Part shown: one piece after another, positions 16,522 through 23,440 of the stretch | How the letters are laid out: each line of letters begins with the position of its first letter | How positions within the stretch are numbered: position 1 is the stretch's first letter | Assembly: GCF_001682865.1 (NCBI RefSeq) | Contig: NZ_MAQX01000037.1 | Location: 62,001-126,000, forward strand | Length of the DNA stretch: 64,000 nt | From: Bacillus sp. FJAT-26390 | GTDB lineage: Bacteria > Bacillota > Bacilli > Paenibacillales > Paenibacillaceae | Direction: 5' to 3' | Notes under the pieces: model-generated | The model's database searches: none | What the model was told of the DNA's origin: nothing | The model's input: only the letters and a program-made list of their open reading frames with translations | Position numbers and translations under genes: made by a program

Positions 16522-17583
16522 TTAGTGTTCGTTCATCTTGCGCGGCGCGGCCGTAGACTCTCTTACAATCAGCTCAGGCCTTAGCTTCGTGCTCTTGCTT
16601 ACCTTGTTTTTCGTGATCATCTGGTGGAGCAGCTCGGCTGCATTCCGTCCAACGTCATAACATTTTAAAGAAATCGTAGTCAGCTCCGGTATACTGTTGG
16701 AGGCGTATGGAATATCGTCAAAACCTACTAGCGACAGATCCTGCGGCACACTTAGCCCCGCTTTGTGGGCTGCCTTCATCACACCAATCGCAACTAGGTC
16801 GTTGGCGCAAAAAATAGCGCTCGGCCGCTCGGCCAGCTCCATCAGCTGGTTCATGAACGCTTTGCCGCTGTCGACAGAAAAACCGCCGTTGCGTATCCAT
16901 TCCTTGCGTGTGGGCAGGCCGTTTTTCTCCATCGTCTTCACAAACCCATTTACGCGCTGCATCGTATTGGACATATGCTTATACCCGCCGACAAAAGCGA
17001 TATCGCGATGGCCTAAATCAATCAAATGCTGGGTTGCCAGCTCCGCGCCCTCTCGCTCATCCGCATAAACACGAGTCAACCCCTCGCCCGGAATATTGCC
17101 GTTTATGAGCAGCAGCGGCACGCGCTTGCTCGCTTCGACAACCTCGCTAACCAACTCCTTGCTTGGCTTTGCCAGGTTAATGCGGCCGCCGATCATGACG
17201 ATGCCATCTACCTGCTTTTCCATCAAAATGCTTAAATATTGCGACTCGCGCACATACTGCTCTTCCGAATCGCCATTTGTCGAAACGGTATCGCACAGAA
17301 AAAACGTATACCCTTTGCTGCGCGCCTCCTGGTCAAGCCCGGCCAGCACCTCAGGGAAAAACGGATTGGTAATGTCAGGCAAGATGACGCCAATCATGCC
17401 CGTTTCCTTCTTGAACAGGCTCCTGGCAAGCGCGTTCGGTTGAAATTGGTGTTTCGTAATCAGCTCCATTACGCGATCTCTCGTCGACTTTTTTACCGGA
17501 GCCGTGTTGTTGATTACGCGCGACACAGTGGCTACTGAGACGTTGGCTTCCCTCGCAATATCATATACAGTAACCGGCTTAAT
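16522..17583 (-). CDS. LacI family transcriptional regulator, probable AUU start
   Basis: 353-residue repressor. The helix-turn-helix VTVYDIAREANVSVATVSRV is complete only if translation starts at 17583, where the codon is ATT; AAGGAG is 9 nt upstream and an in-frame TGA (17592-17590) stands just before. The first ordinary start, a GTG at 17526, would remove most of the helix-turn-helix. The sugar-binding part is normal (GMIGVILPDITNPFFPEVLA, AIFCANDLVAIGVMKAA, GFDDIPYASNSIPELTTI). A weak hairpin (AACGAAC/GTTCGTT, 16513-16533) overlaps the stop. It probably binds the three operators downstream. Confidence 0.85.
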   Translation of the reverse strand: MKPVTVYDIAREANVSVATVSRVINNTAPVKKSTRDRVMELITKHQFQPNALARSLFKKETGMIGVILPDITNPFFPEVLAGLDQEARSKGYTFFLCDTVSTNGDSEEQYVRESQYLSILMEKQVDGIVMIGGRINLAKPSKELVSEVVEASKRVPLLLINGNIPGEGLTRVYADEREGAELATQHLIDLGHRDIAFVGGYKHMSNTMQRVNGFVKTMEKNGLPTRKEWIRNGGFSVDSGKAFMNQLMELAERPSAIFCANDLVAIGVMKAAHKAGLSVPQDLSLVGFDDIPYASNSIPELTTISLKCYDVGRNAAELLHQMITKNKVSKSTKLRPELIVRESTAAPRKMNEH

Positions 17584-17783
17584 AACGGCTCACTCCTTAG
17601 TCCAAAATTCGATTCCTCAGTAGAATAACAGACTTTTGGACAAATAGAAATGAGTGTATTCCAATATTTTCAATTGTGCGCTTGACCGTATTTTTTACTA
17701 AACAAAAGGCCAGCCCATATGGTCATGCCAGACCATACAAGCCAGCCCAAATCAAACACACGGCTGCCGCCGCTCCTGCTCCC

Positions 17784-17969
17784 TTATGCGCTACCCTTTG
17801 TTTCCTGCTCATCCTTACTCTCGGCTACCAGCTCGCGGGCGGAGCTCTTAAACTCATGAAGCGTCCGTCCGACCGCTCTTCCGAGCTCGGGCAGCTTGGA
17901 TGGTCCAAATACGATTAAAATGACGACTAAAATCATGATCAATCCCGGTAATCCAATACTTTGCAGCAT
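17784..17969 (-). CDS. tatA: Twin-arginine translocase subunit TatA
   Basis: 61-residue membrane protein forming the Tat pore. It has one N-terminal span (IGLPGLIMILVVILIVF), the conserved FGPSKLPELGRAVGRTLHEF hinge and amphipathic helix, and a short charged tail. Length matches the small TatA forms of Bacilli. GAGGTG lies before the ATG. It is transcribed away from tatC, with the GlnR/TnrA-type box in the gap between them, so both arms may share nitrogen control. A small stem (TATGGTC/GACCATA, 17718-17737) follows the gene. Confidence 0.95.
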   Translation of the reverse strand: MLQSIGLPGLIMILVVILIVFGPSKLPELGRAVGRTLHEFKSSARELVAESKDEQETKGSA

Positions 17970-18052
17970 GAATCATCACCTCATTCTCAATTGTGTAAAT
18001 CGGCTAGCTTTGCTTCCACAATAGCAGATGCCCCGGCGGCTGTCTCGAAGTA

Positions 18053-18069
18053 TGTCATATAATATGACA
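18053..18069. promoter_or_regulatory. GlnR/TnrA box
   Basis: TGTCATATAATATGACA is a perfect 17-bp palindrome and fits TGTNA-N7-TNACA exactly, the nitrogen-control site of Bacilli. It lies 84 bp upstream of tatA and about 235 bp upstream of the TnrA-like gene, in the divergent promoter region. The rest of the gap (17970-18287) shows no clear promoter elements. Confidence 0.75.
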
Positions 18070-18287
18070 CAGTTTTTCCGTGGACTAATTTCCTTTTATT
18101 AGAAGCAAAGTAACTGTTGTACGATCCGTCTAATTACGTCTCAAATTGTTAGGTTCATCATCTAATGACAGCACAACTCTCCGTAATTATCATTAGGTAC
18201 ACATCCAGTTTGCGTGAGTTTATATTCCATAGTGGTGAAGGGAGTGGCTTTTGTAACGCCAAAATAGGGGCAAAAGGAGCTGTCATC

Positions 18288-18545
18288 ATGTCGTTTATGG
18301 ATAAGCAGGTCATGAATATCGGAACGGTGAGCGAGCTTACCGGATTGTCGGAGAGACGGATTCGTTATTATGAAAATCGCAAGCTTATTACGCCAAAACG
18401 AACCGTGGGAGGCACTCGCAAATATTCCTTCCGCGATATTGAGAAGCTGGTCGAAATCGGCAAGCAAATCGAAGTAGGCTGGATGACAGCGGAAATTAGG
18501 CATAGCGCTAAGAAGCGCGGTATTGATTCCGCTGCGCACGGTTAG
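18288..18545 (+). CDS. MerR family regulator, GlnR/TnrA-like, short
   Basis: 85-residue DNA-binding protein consisting almost only of a winged helix. NIGTVSELTGLSERRIRYYE, then TVGGTRKYSFRDIEKLVEIG and QIEVGWMTAEIR, align with the GlnR/TnrA branch of the MerR family. It stops soon after, so it lacks the C-terminal tail by which GlnR and TnrA sense glutamine synthetase. The start at 18288 is set by AAGGAG 8 nt upstream. It is followed by tatC after 12 nt. It could bind the box at 18053-18069 or compete with the main GlnR. Confidence 0.85.
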   Translation: MSFMDKQVMNIGTVSELTGLSERRIRYYENRKLITPKRTVGGTRKYSFRDIEKLVEIGKQIEVGWMTAEIRHSAKKRGIDSAAHG

Positions 18546-18557
18546 GAGGCGAACCCG

Positions 18558-19274
18558 ATGCTTGCACAACCAACCCTAATGGATCATTTAACGGAGCTCC
18601 GCAAAAGAATCATTTATGTGCTCATCCAATTCGCCGTTTGTCTATGCGGCGGCATTGCGCTCGTTCGTCCGGTGTTAGCGTATTTGCAGCAGTCGTATTC
18701 GCCTGATCAGCCGATTTTGTGGAACGCCTTCTCCCCTTTTGACGCCCTGCAATTATACGTGCAGACTGGAGTTGCGATCGGCATTGGGGCGTCGGTCCCT
18801 TTTGCCCTGCTGCAGGTATGGCTGTTCGTAAAACCAGCTTTGACCCAGCAGGAGCGCAAATCGATCCCTTGGCTCATTCCGTTCGCGCTGCTCCTTTTTC
18901 TAATCGGGCTGGCCTTCAGCTGGTTTGTCGTCTTTCCGATGGCCGTGCAATTCGCCTCCTCCGTCACACAGTCCATGGGTCTTGTGGAAACGTATGGCGC
19001 AGCACAATACATCCAGTTTTTGATGCGAATCGTGCTGCCGTTGTCCCTTGTATTCGAGTATCCGATCGTGCTGATTTTTCTAGCCAGAATCGGTCTTGTC
19101 ACTCCTGAGCGGCTGCGAAAAAGCAGAAGGTTTGCTTATGTGATTTTAGTTACCGCATCTACCATACTGACGCCGCCCGACTTTATTTCAGCATTCATTG
19201 TCTTGATACCGCTCGTCATCTTGTTTGAAGCAAGCTTTCCTATCGCCAAATGGGCTAGTAAAATAAGAGATTAG
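18558..19274 (+). CDS. tatC: Sec-independent translocase protein TatC
   Basis: 238-residue multispan membrane protein that recognises twin-arginine signals. Family marks are MDHLTELRKRIIYVLIQF at the N-terminus, WNAFSPFDALQLYVQTG, the PALTQQERKSIPW loop, VFEYPIVLIFLARIGLVTPE and the late TILTPPDFISAFIVLIPL. Six membrane segments are visible. GGAGG precedes the ATG. It lies 14 nt before the Tat-signal amidohydrolase gene, so enzyme and translocase are made together. Confidence 0.95.
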   Translation: MLAQPTLMDHLTELRKRIIYVLIQFAVCLCGGIALVRPVLAYLQQSYSPDQPILWNAFSPFDALQLYVQTGVAIGIGASVPFALLQVWLFVKPALTQQERKSIPWLIPFALLLFLIGLAFSWFVVFPMAVQFASSVTQSMGLVETYGAAQYIQFLMRIVLPLSLVFEYPIVLIFLARIGLVTPERLRKSRRFAYVILVTASTILTPPDFISAFIVLIPLVILFEASFPIAKWASKIRD

Positions 19275-19288
19275 AGGAGGAGTTTTAT

Positions 19289-20704
19289 ATGGATCAACAA
19301 AAAAACGGCTTATCCCGCAGAGAATTTATAGGTAATGTTAGTAAAATAGGCGGCGCTTCAGCCGTTCTTGGCGTCATGGGCTCCATGGGCCTCTTCTCGC
19401 CTGAGCAGGCTAACGCGGACAGCGCAAAAAAGGACGACCACAAAACGAAAAAGCCAGGCAAAAACAACTCCTACATGCTGCTAAACGTTCGGCTCGAAAG
19501 CGGATATAAATACGAGAACGGGCAGGTCGTAGCAACTGAAACCGTCCTTCGCAACCTTCAAATCGATAAAGGCACCATTACCAAAATACTCGAGCCGAAA
19601 GCGGCATATCCAAAGGGCATTGACTGCTATGACGCCAAAAACATGCTGCTTCTGCCTTCGTTTCGAGATATGCATATTCATTTGGACAAAACCTTTTACG
19701 GCGGCCCGTGGCGTGCGGTCCGACCGACGAAAAACGGTATTTTCGACCGTATTGTCGAGGAACAAACGCTGCTTCCGCAGCTGCTGCCAACCGCTCAAGC
19801 AAGAGCTGAGAAGCTCATTGAGCTCATCCTTGGCTACGGCTCCACCTATGTGCGAAGCCACTGCAATATCGACCAAACCGTCGGCCTCAAAAATCTGGAG
19901 AAGCTAAAGCTCGCCTTGGCTAACTACTCGGATAAAATCACGCATGAAATCGTCGCATTTCCGCAGCATGGCCTGCTTCGCTCCAACGTAGAGGGACTAA
20001 TTCGCGAAGCGATGCAGCTTGGCGTGACGCATGTTGGCGGACTTGACCCCACGCTCGTAGACGTCGATATGGAAAAATCGCTGAATACGATGGTGCAAAT
20101 TGCGGTGGACTACAAAGCGGGCATCGATATTCACCTTCACGAGGGCGGTGAAACGGGCATCAAAGCAATCCGCAGATTGGCTGATCTCACGGAGGAAGCT
20201 GGCCTTCAAGGCAAGGTTACCGTCAGTCACGCCTTCTCGCTCGCTTCATTAACGGCAGGCGCCGACGTAGAAATGGCTGACCGACTCGCCTCGCTCGGCA
20301 TCTCCATCGCATCATCCGTGCCGATTGGCAAGAGCGTTATGCCGATTCCGCTGCTTCAAAAGCAAAAAGTGAACGTGCTGCTCGGCAACGACAGCATTAC
20401 GGATCACTGGTCGCCATTTGGCATCGGCGACACGCTGCAAAAGGCACATCTCGCCGCTCAGCTGTACGGCTGGTCAAGCGAGTACAACCTGTCCCGTGCA
20501 CTCGCCTTAGCTACTGGCGGCGTTATGCCATTAGATGAAGCAGGCAAGCAAATTTGGCCAAAGGTCGGCGACGCGGCAACCGCCGTGCTCGTTCCGGCAA
20601 GCTGCTCGGCAGAAACGGTTGCCCGCCTGCCAGAACGTACTGCCGTTTTGCATAAAGGGACTTTAGCCTCCGGCACGCTTGAGGTAGCGAAAGCGAAAAA
20701 ATAA
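19289..20704 (+). CDS. Tat-exported amidohydrolase (cytosine deaminase-like)
   Basis: 471-residue enzyme. The N-terminus carries a twin-arginine signal, LSRREFIGNVSKIGG (Arg10-Arg11), then a hydrophobic stretch and a possible ANA cleavage site near residue 43. The mature part is a metal-dependent amidohydrolase: DMHIHLDKT (His129, His131), SHCNID (His191), IHLHEGGE (His282, His284, Glu285), VSHAF (His314) and GNDSITDHWSPFG (Asp368). This pattern is that of the cytosine deaminase/AtzC group, which releases ammonia or amines from cyclic or amide substrates. GAGGAGG precedes the ATG. Last gene of the Tat cassette; export suggests nitrogen scavenging outside the cell. Confidence 0.92.
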   Translation: MDQQKNGLSRREFIGNVSKIGGASAVLGVMGSMGLFSPEQANADSAKKDDHKTKKPGKNNSYMLLNVRLESGYKYENGQVVATETVLRNLQIDKGTITKILEPKAAYPKGIDCYDAKNMLLLPSFRDMHIHLDKTFYGGPWRAVRPTKNGIFDRIVEEQTLLPQLLPTAQARAEKLIELILGYGSTYVRSHCNIDQTVGLKNLEKLKLALANYSDKITHEIVAFPQHGLLRSNVEGLIREAMQLGVTHVGGLDPTLVDVDMEKSLNTMVQIAVDYKAGIDIHLHEGGETGIKAIRRLADLTEEAGLQGKVTVSHAFSLASLTAGADVEMADRLASLGISIASSVPIGKSVMPIPLLQKQKVNVLLGNDSITDHWSPFGIGDTLQKAHLAAQLYGWSSEYNLSRALALATGGVMPLDEAGKQIWPKVGDAATAVLVPASCSAETVARLPERTAVLHKGTLASGTLEVAKAKK

Positions 20705-20714
20705 CCTTACACAT

Positions 20715-20756
20715 AAAAAAAGCTGATTTCACCCGGGGTGAGATCAGCTTTTTTTT
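20715..20756. terminator. Bidirectional terminator
   Basis: Near-perfect stem AAAAAAGCTGATTTCACC with its complement GGTGAGATCAGCTTTTTT; A run on one side, T run on the other. It ends both the Tat cassette and the convergent MFS gene. Confidence 0.92.
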
Positions 20757-20771
20757 ATATCTACACAGCCT

Positions 20772-21992
20772 TTATCGGCTCGATGAAATACGCGCTTGCC
20801 CCAGCTCGCTCCGCCGCTTTATCCATACGCTCACCCCAGCGGCAGCCATCATCATGCCCGTGGCGACAAAGATCCAATGAATGCCGACAGCTAGTCCGAG
20901 CAAGCCGCCGATAAGCGGTCCAAGCATGGAGCCGAACTGATTCGCGCTCGTCGTAAGCCCAAACGATCTGCCTCTAAACTGCTCATCCGTGCTTTGGACG
21001 ACAAGCGTATTTACAATTGGTCCGATGCCCGCCATGAACAAGCCGAAAATAAATTGCACGACTGCGAATAGCCATAAATCCTGAACGAAGTACTGCATAC
21101 TGATAACCATTCCTGCAGTAATCAAACATATGACGAGAATCCGGTAGTACCCTTTCCGCTCGCCAAGCCTCCCCCAAACCGGGGATGCGAGAATACCGGC
21201 GATTCCAATCAGCGAAAGAACAAAACCCGCCGACAGCACAGCGCCTTGCAATCCGCCCTGCAATTTAGCAATGTGCAGCGTGAGCAGCGGCTGAATCATA
21301 TTGACTGAAAGCTGGAAGAGAACGAGCAGCAGCAGCATGCTCATCAGCCCGCGGTTGCGAAACGCCATCCGGTAAGTGACTGGCTTCGCCTGCTTCTTCT
21401 CTGCTGAAGCACCTGCCGGCGCCTCTGCTTTTCCTTCTCTTACCCATAAAACGACCGCAACTGTCGCTGCCAGAATGATGATAGCTGCTGCAACGAACGA
21501 CCGGCGCAGGCCAAACGCTTCTGCCAGCAATCCCCCGAACAGGGGGCCGAGAATGCCGCCCGTCATCGTCCCCGCTTGCATCACCCCAAGGCTCCAGCCC
21601 AGCTTCTCCTTGGGCGCGACCGATGCCACGATCGACATGGACGCCGGAACGAATCCGCCGACAAAGCCATGCAGCATTCGTACGCCCACAAGCTGCCAAG
21701 GCGTCTGCACGAAGGCGATTAATGAATAAATAACCGCTAGACTGAGTCCTGCTCGGATGACCATCTTACGCTTTCCGTATTTGTCCGCGAGCAAGCCCCA
21801 TAAGGGAGCCATCACGGCGCCGACGAGAAACGCCGAGGAATGCACGATTCCGGCCCATAAATTTACGGAGCTTTCCTTTACCCCCAAATCAAAGAGGAAC
21901 AACGGCAGGAAGGGAACAGACATCGTATAGCTTGAGCTGCAAAACAAAACGCCGAACCATAAGATCCACATCGTACGTTTCCATGATTCCAT
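20772..21992 (-). CDS. MFS transporter, drug-efflux type
   Basis: 406-residue membrane protein with 12 hydrophobic segments in two halves joined by a charged loop (EGKAEAPAGASAEKKQAKPV). The loop 2-3 motif is GLLADKYGKRKMVIRAG, with GRLGERKGYYR at the equivalent point in the second half. Motif C of drug:H+ antiporters is seen in GILGPLFGGLLAEAFG. This is the DHA1-like group; the exported compound is unknown. Upstream GGGGG serves as ribosome site. Monocistronic. The 180-bp gap behind its start shows nothing firm. Confidence 0.9.
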   Translation of the reverse strand: MESWKRTMWILWFGVLFCSSSYTMSVPFLPLFLFDLGVKESSVNLWAGIVHSSAFLVGAVMAPLWGLLADKYGKRKMVIRAGLSLAVIYSLIAFVQTPWQLVGVRMLHGFVGGFVPASMSIVASVAPKEKLGWSLGVMQAGTMTGGILGPLFGGLLAEAFGLRRSFVAAAIIILAATVAVVLWVREGKAEAPAGASAEKKQAKPVTYRMAFRNRGLMSMLLLLVLFQLSVNMIQPLLTLHIAKLQGGLQGAVLSAGFVLSLIGIAGILASPVWGRLGERKGYYRILVICLITAGMVISMQYFVQDLWLFAVVQFIFGLFMAGIGPIVNTLVVQSTDEQFRGRSFGLTTSANQFGSMLGPLIGGLLGLAVGIHWIFVATGMMMAAAGVSVWIKRRSELGQARISSSR

Positions 21993-22173
21993 GCAAGGTA
22001 ACCCCCTGTGCCTTGTTCGTCCATTTCCGACCCATTTTCACTAATACCCACTATACGCCTCCTTTACCATTTGTTCAAAAACCATAATAAGGAGCAATAA
22101 TAAGGAAAACCCTTACAAACCTCGTCTAATGAACCTTAACGGGGTTATTTGCGGTTAGAGCGGCCATAACAAA

Positions 22174-22210
22174 AAGACGAACGTTTAGGGTATGCCTAAA
22201 CATCCGTCTT
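22174..22210 (-). terminator. Terminator after the SGNH hydrolase gene
   Basis: Stem AAGACG...GTTTAGG / CCTAAAC...CGTCTT with a small internal bulge; the minus strand continues TTTTTG. It lies 41 nt past the stop at 22252. Confidence 0.88.
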
Positions 22211-22251
22211 CTTGCCTAAAGCTTTATCCATTGCACTCCCTATGTACACGG

Positions 22252-23388
22252 CTATGCGTTGCTAAGCACCTTCAAAATCCGCAGCCCCGTCCCCGTGCTG
22301 CGTTCATCTTTCCGATCCGTATTTCGGACAGTGATCTGAAGCGTTTGCCCATGTGCCGAGAGAGGAAACATCGCAATGACGGGCCTGAACGCTCCCAAGC
22401 ACCATGCATCAAACAACTGAACCTCATTAAAGGTTAATCCATCTAATGAATATTCAAAAATGCCTGTATCAGGGCCGCACAATAGCAAAAGCCCGGCACT
22501 CCGTCCACTAATGGCAAAAGAAAAAGAAGCACCCTTTCTATCCGCATACAGATGCTCGCCTTGATATCGCCAGTTAATGAGCGGCTCCGGCGCCTCCTTC
22601 ATCAGCATAAAGCCTTCTTGCTGAACACCTTGATAAAAATCCAGCATCACGGCATGTTCATAGCTTTTGTCGTCCAAAGGCGATGGCAAAGCTGGATTTT
22701 CCCAACCCTCCTCATGGCCTGCATCATTAATAAAAGCATACTCCAAAAAGTGCCGCACAGCCTGCGCATACCGCGCATATCCCGCATCGTTCGGATGTAC
22801 AAGATCTGGTGCAAGCTCCTCCCAGCGCGCCTGCCCCTCCCCTATCAAATCATAGATGCTCGCTGCGAAGTTAACCGATGGTATATGATAATGGGCTGCA
22901 ACTTCCTCATGTACGGCTATGTTAAAGGGCATTCTAGCCGACAAATTCTTCTCTGCCGCTGTATAGAGAAAACAAATATCCGCCTCCGGCGATAGCCGCC
23001 AGCATTGCCGTACAATCCCTTCCATGCCTCTAATCGATTCTTCCCGATCCTCGCCATCATTGACGCTGAATTCAACGAATAATAGATCAATCTCGCTGTT
23101 TGGCAGCGCATGCTCTCTCAAACGATGAGCGCCGAAGGTGGAATTTGTGCCCCCAACCCCCGCATTCACACAAGTCACCCTATCTTCCGAAAATCGTTCT
23201 CTCAAATAGCTTTCCGTCAACGCGCGCCAGCTCGCCTTATCGGGATCGGACGCTCCGTAGCCCTCGGTAATGGAGCCTCCAAGAAAAGCAACGACAACAG
23301 GTTCGTTATGGCGCAGCTTTTTACTCAGGTTAGGCAACCCTCTGCGCAGATTTACATAGCTGCTGGCTGACTGATCAATCATGCTCAT
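22252..23388 (-). CDS. SGNH/GDSL hydrolase with C-terminal beta domain
   Basis: 378-residue esterase without a signal peptide. The N-terminal ~220 residues are an SGNH domain: FLGGSITEGYGAS (nucleophile in GGSIT), NAGVGGTNSTFGAHR, EFSVNDGED and DLVHPNDAGYARYAQ (Asp/His of block V). The last ~130 residues form a beta-rich module. AGGAGG is 7 nt before the ATG, partly next to an intercistronic hairpin. It follows the GH27 gene, so it probably de-esterifies the glycan fragments imported by this cluster. Confidence 0.9.
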   Translation of the reverse strand: MSMIDQSASSYVNLRRGLPNLSKKLRHNEPVVVAFLGGSITEGYGASDPDKASWRALTESYLRERFSEDRVTCVNAGVGGTNSTFGAHRLREHALPNSEIDLLFVEFSVNDGEDREESIRGMEGIVRQCWRLSPEADICFLYTAAEKNLSARMPFNIAVHEEVAAHYHIPSVNFAASIYDLIGEGQARWEELAPDLVHPNDAGYARYAQAVRHFLEYAFINDAGHEEGWENPALPSPLDDKSYEHAVMLDFYQGVQQEGFMLMKEAPEPLINWRYQGEHLYADRKGASFSFAISGRSAGLLLLCGPDTGIFEYSLDGLTFNEVQLFDAWCLGAFRPVIAMFPLSAHGQTLQITVRNTDRKDERSTGTGLRILKVLSNA

Positions 23389-23403
23389 CTTTAATCCTCC
23401 TAA

Positions 23404-23437
23404 ATAGAGCCCTCCTATGGAGTTAGGAGGGCTCTAT
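23404..23437 (-). terminator. Intercistronic hairpin beside the SGNH ribosome site
   Basis: Perfect 14-bp stem ATAGAGCCCTCCTA / TAGGAGGGCTCTAT with a 6-nt loop, 4 nt after the GH27 stop. Only TTT follows on the minus strand and then comes the AGGAGG of the next gene, so it may be a weak terminator, an RNA end-stabiliser or a translation control element. Confidence 0.65.
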
Positions 23438-23440
23438 CTG

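Noticed and set aside
17526..17528. GTG as start of the LacI regulator
   Set aside because: It would delete most of the helix-turn-helix and has no ribosome site; the ATT at 17583 fits better.
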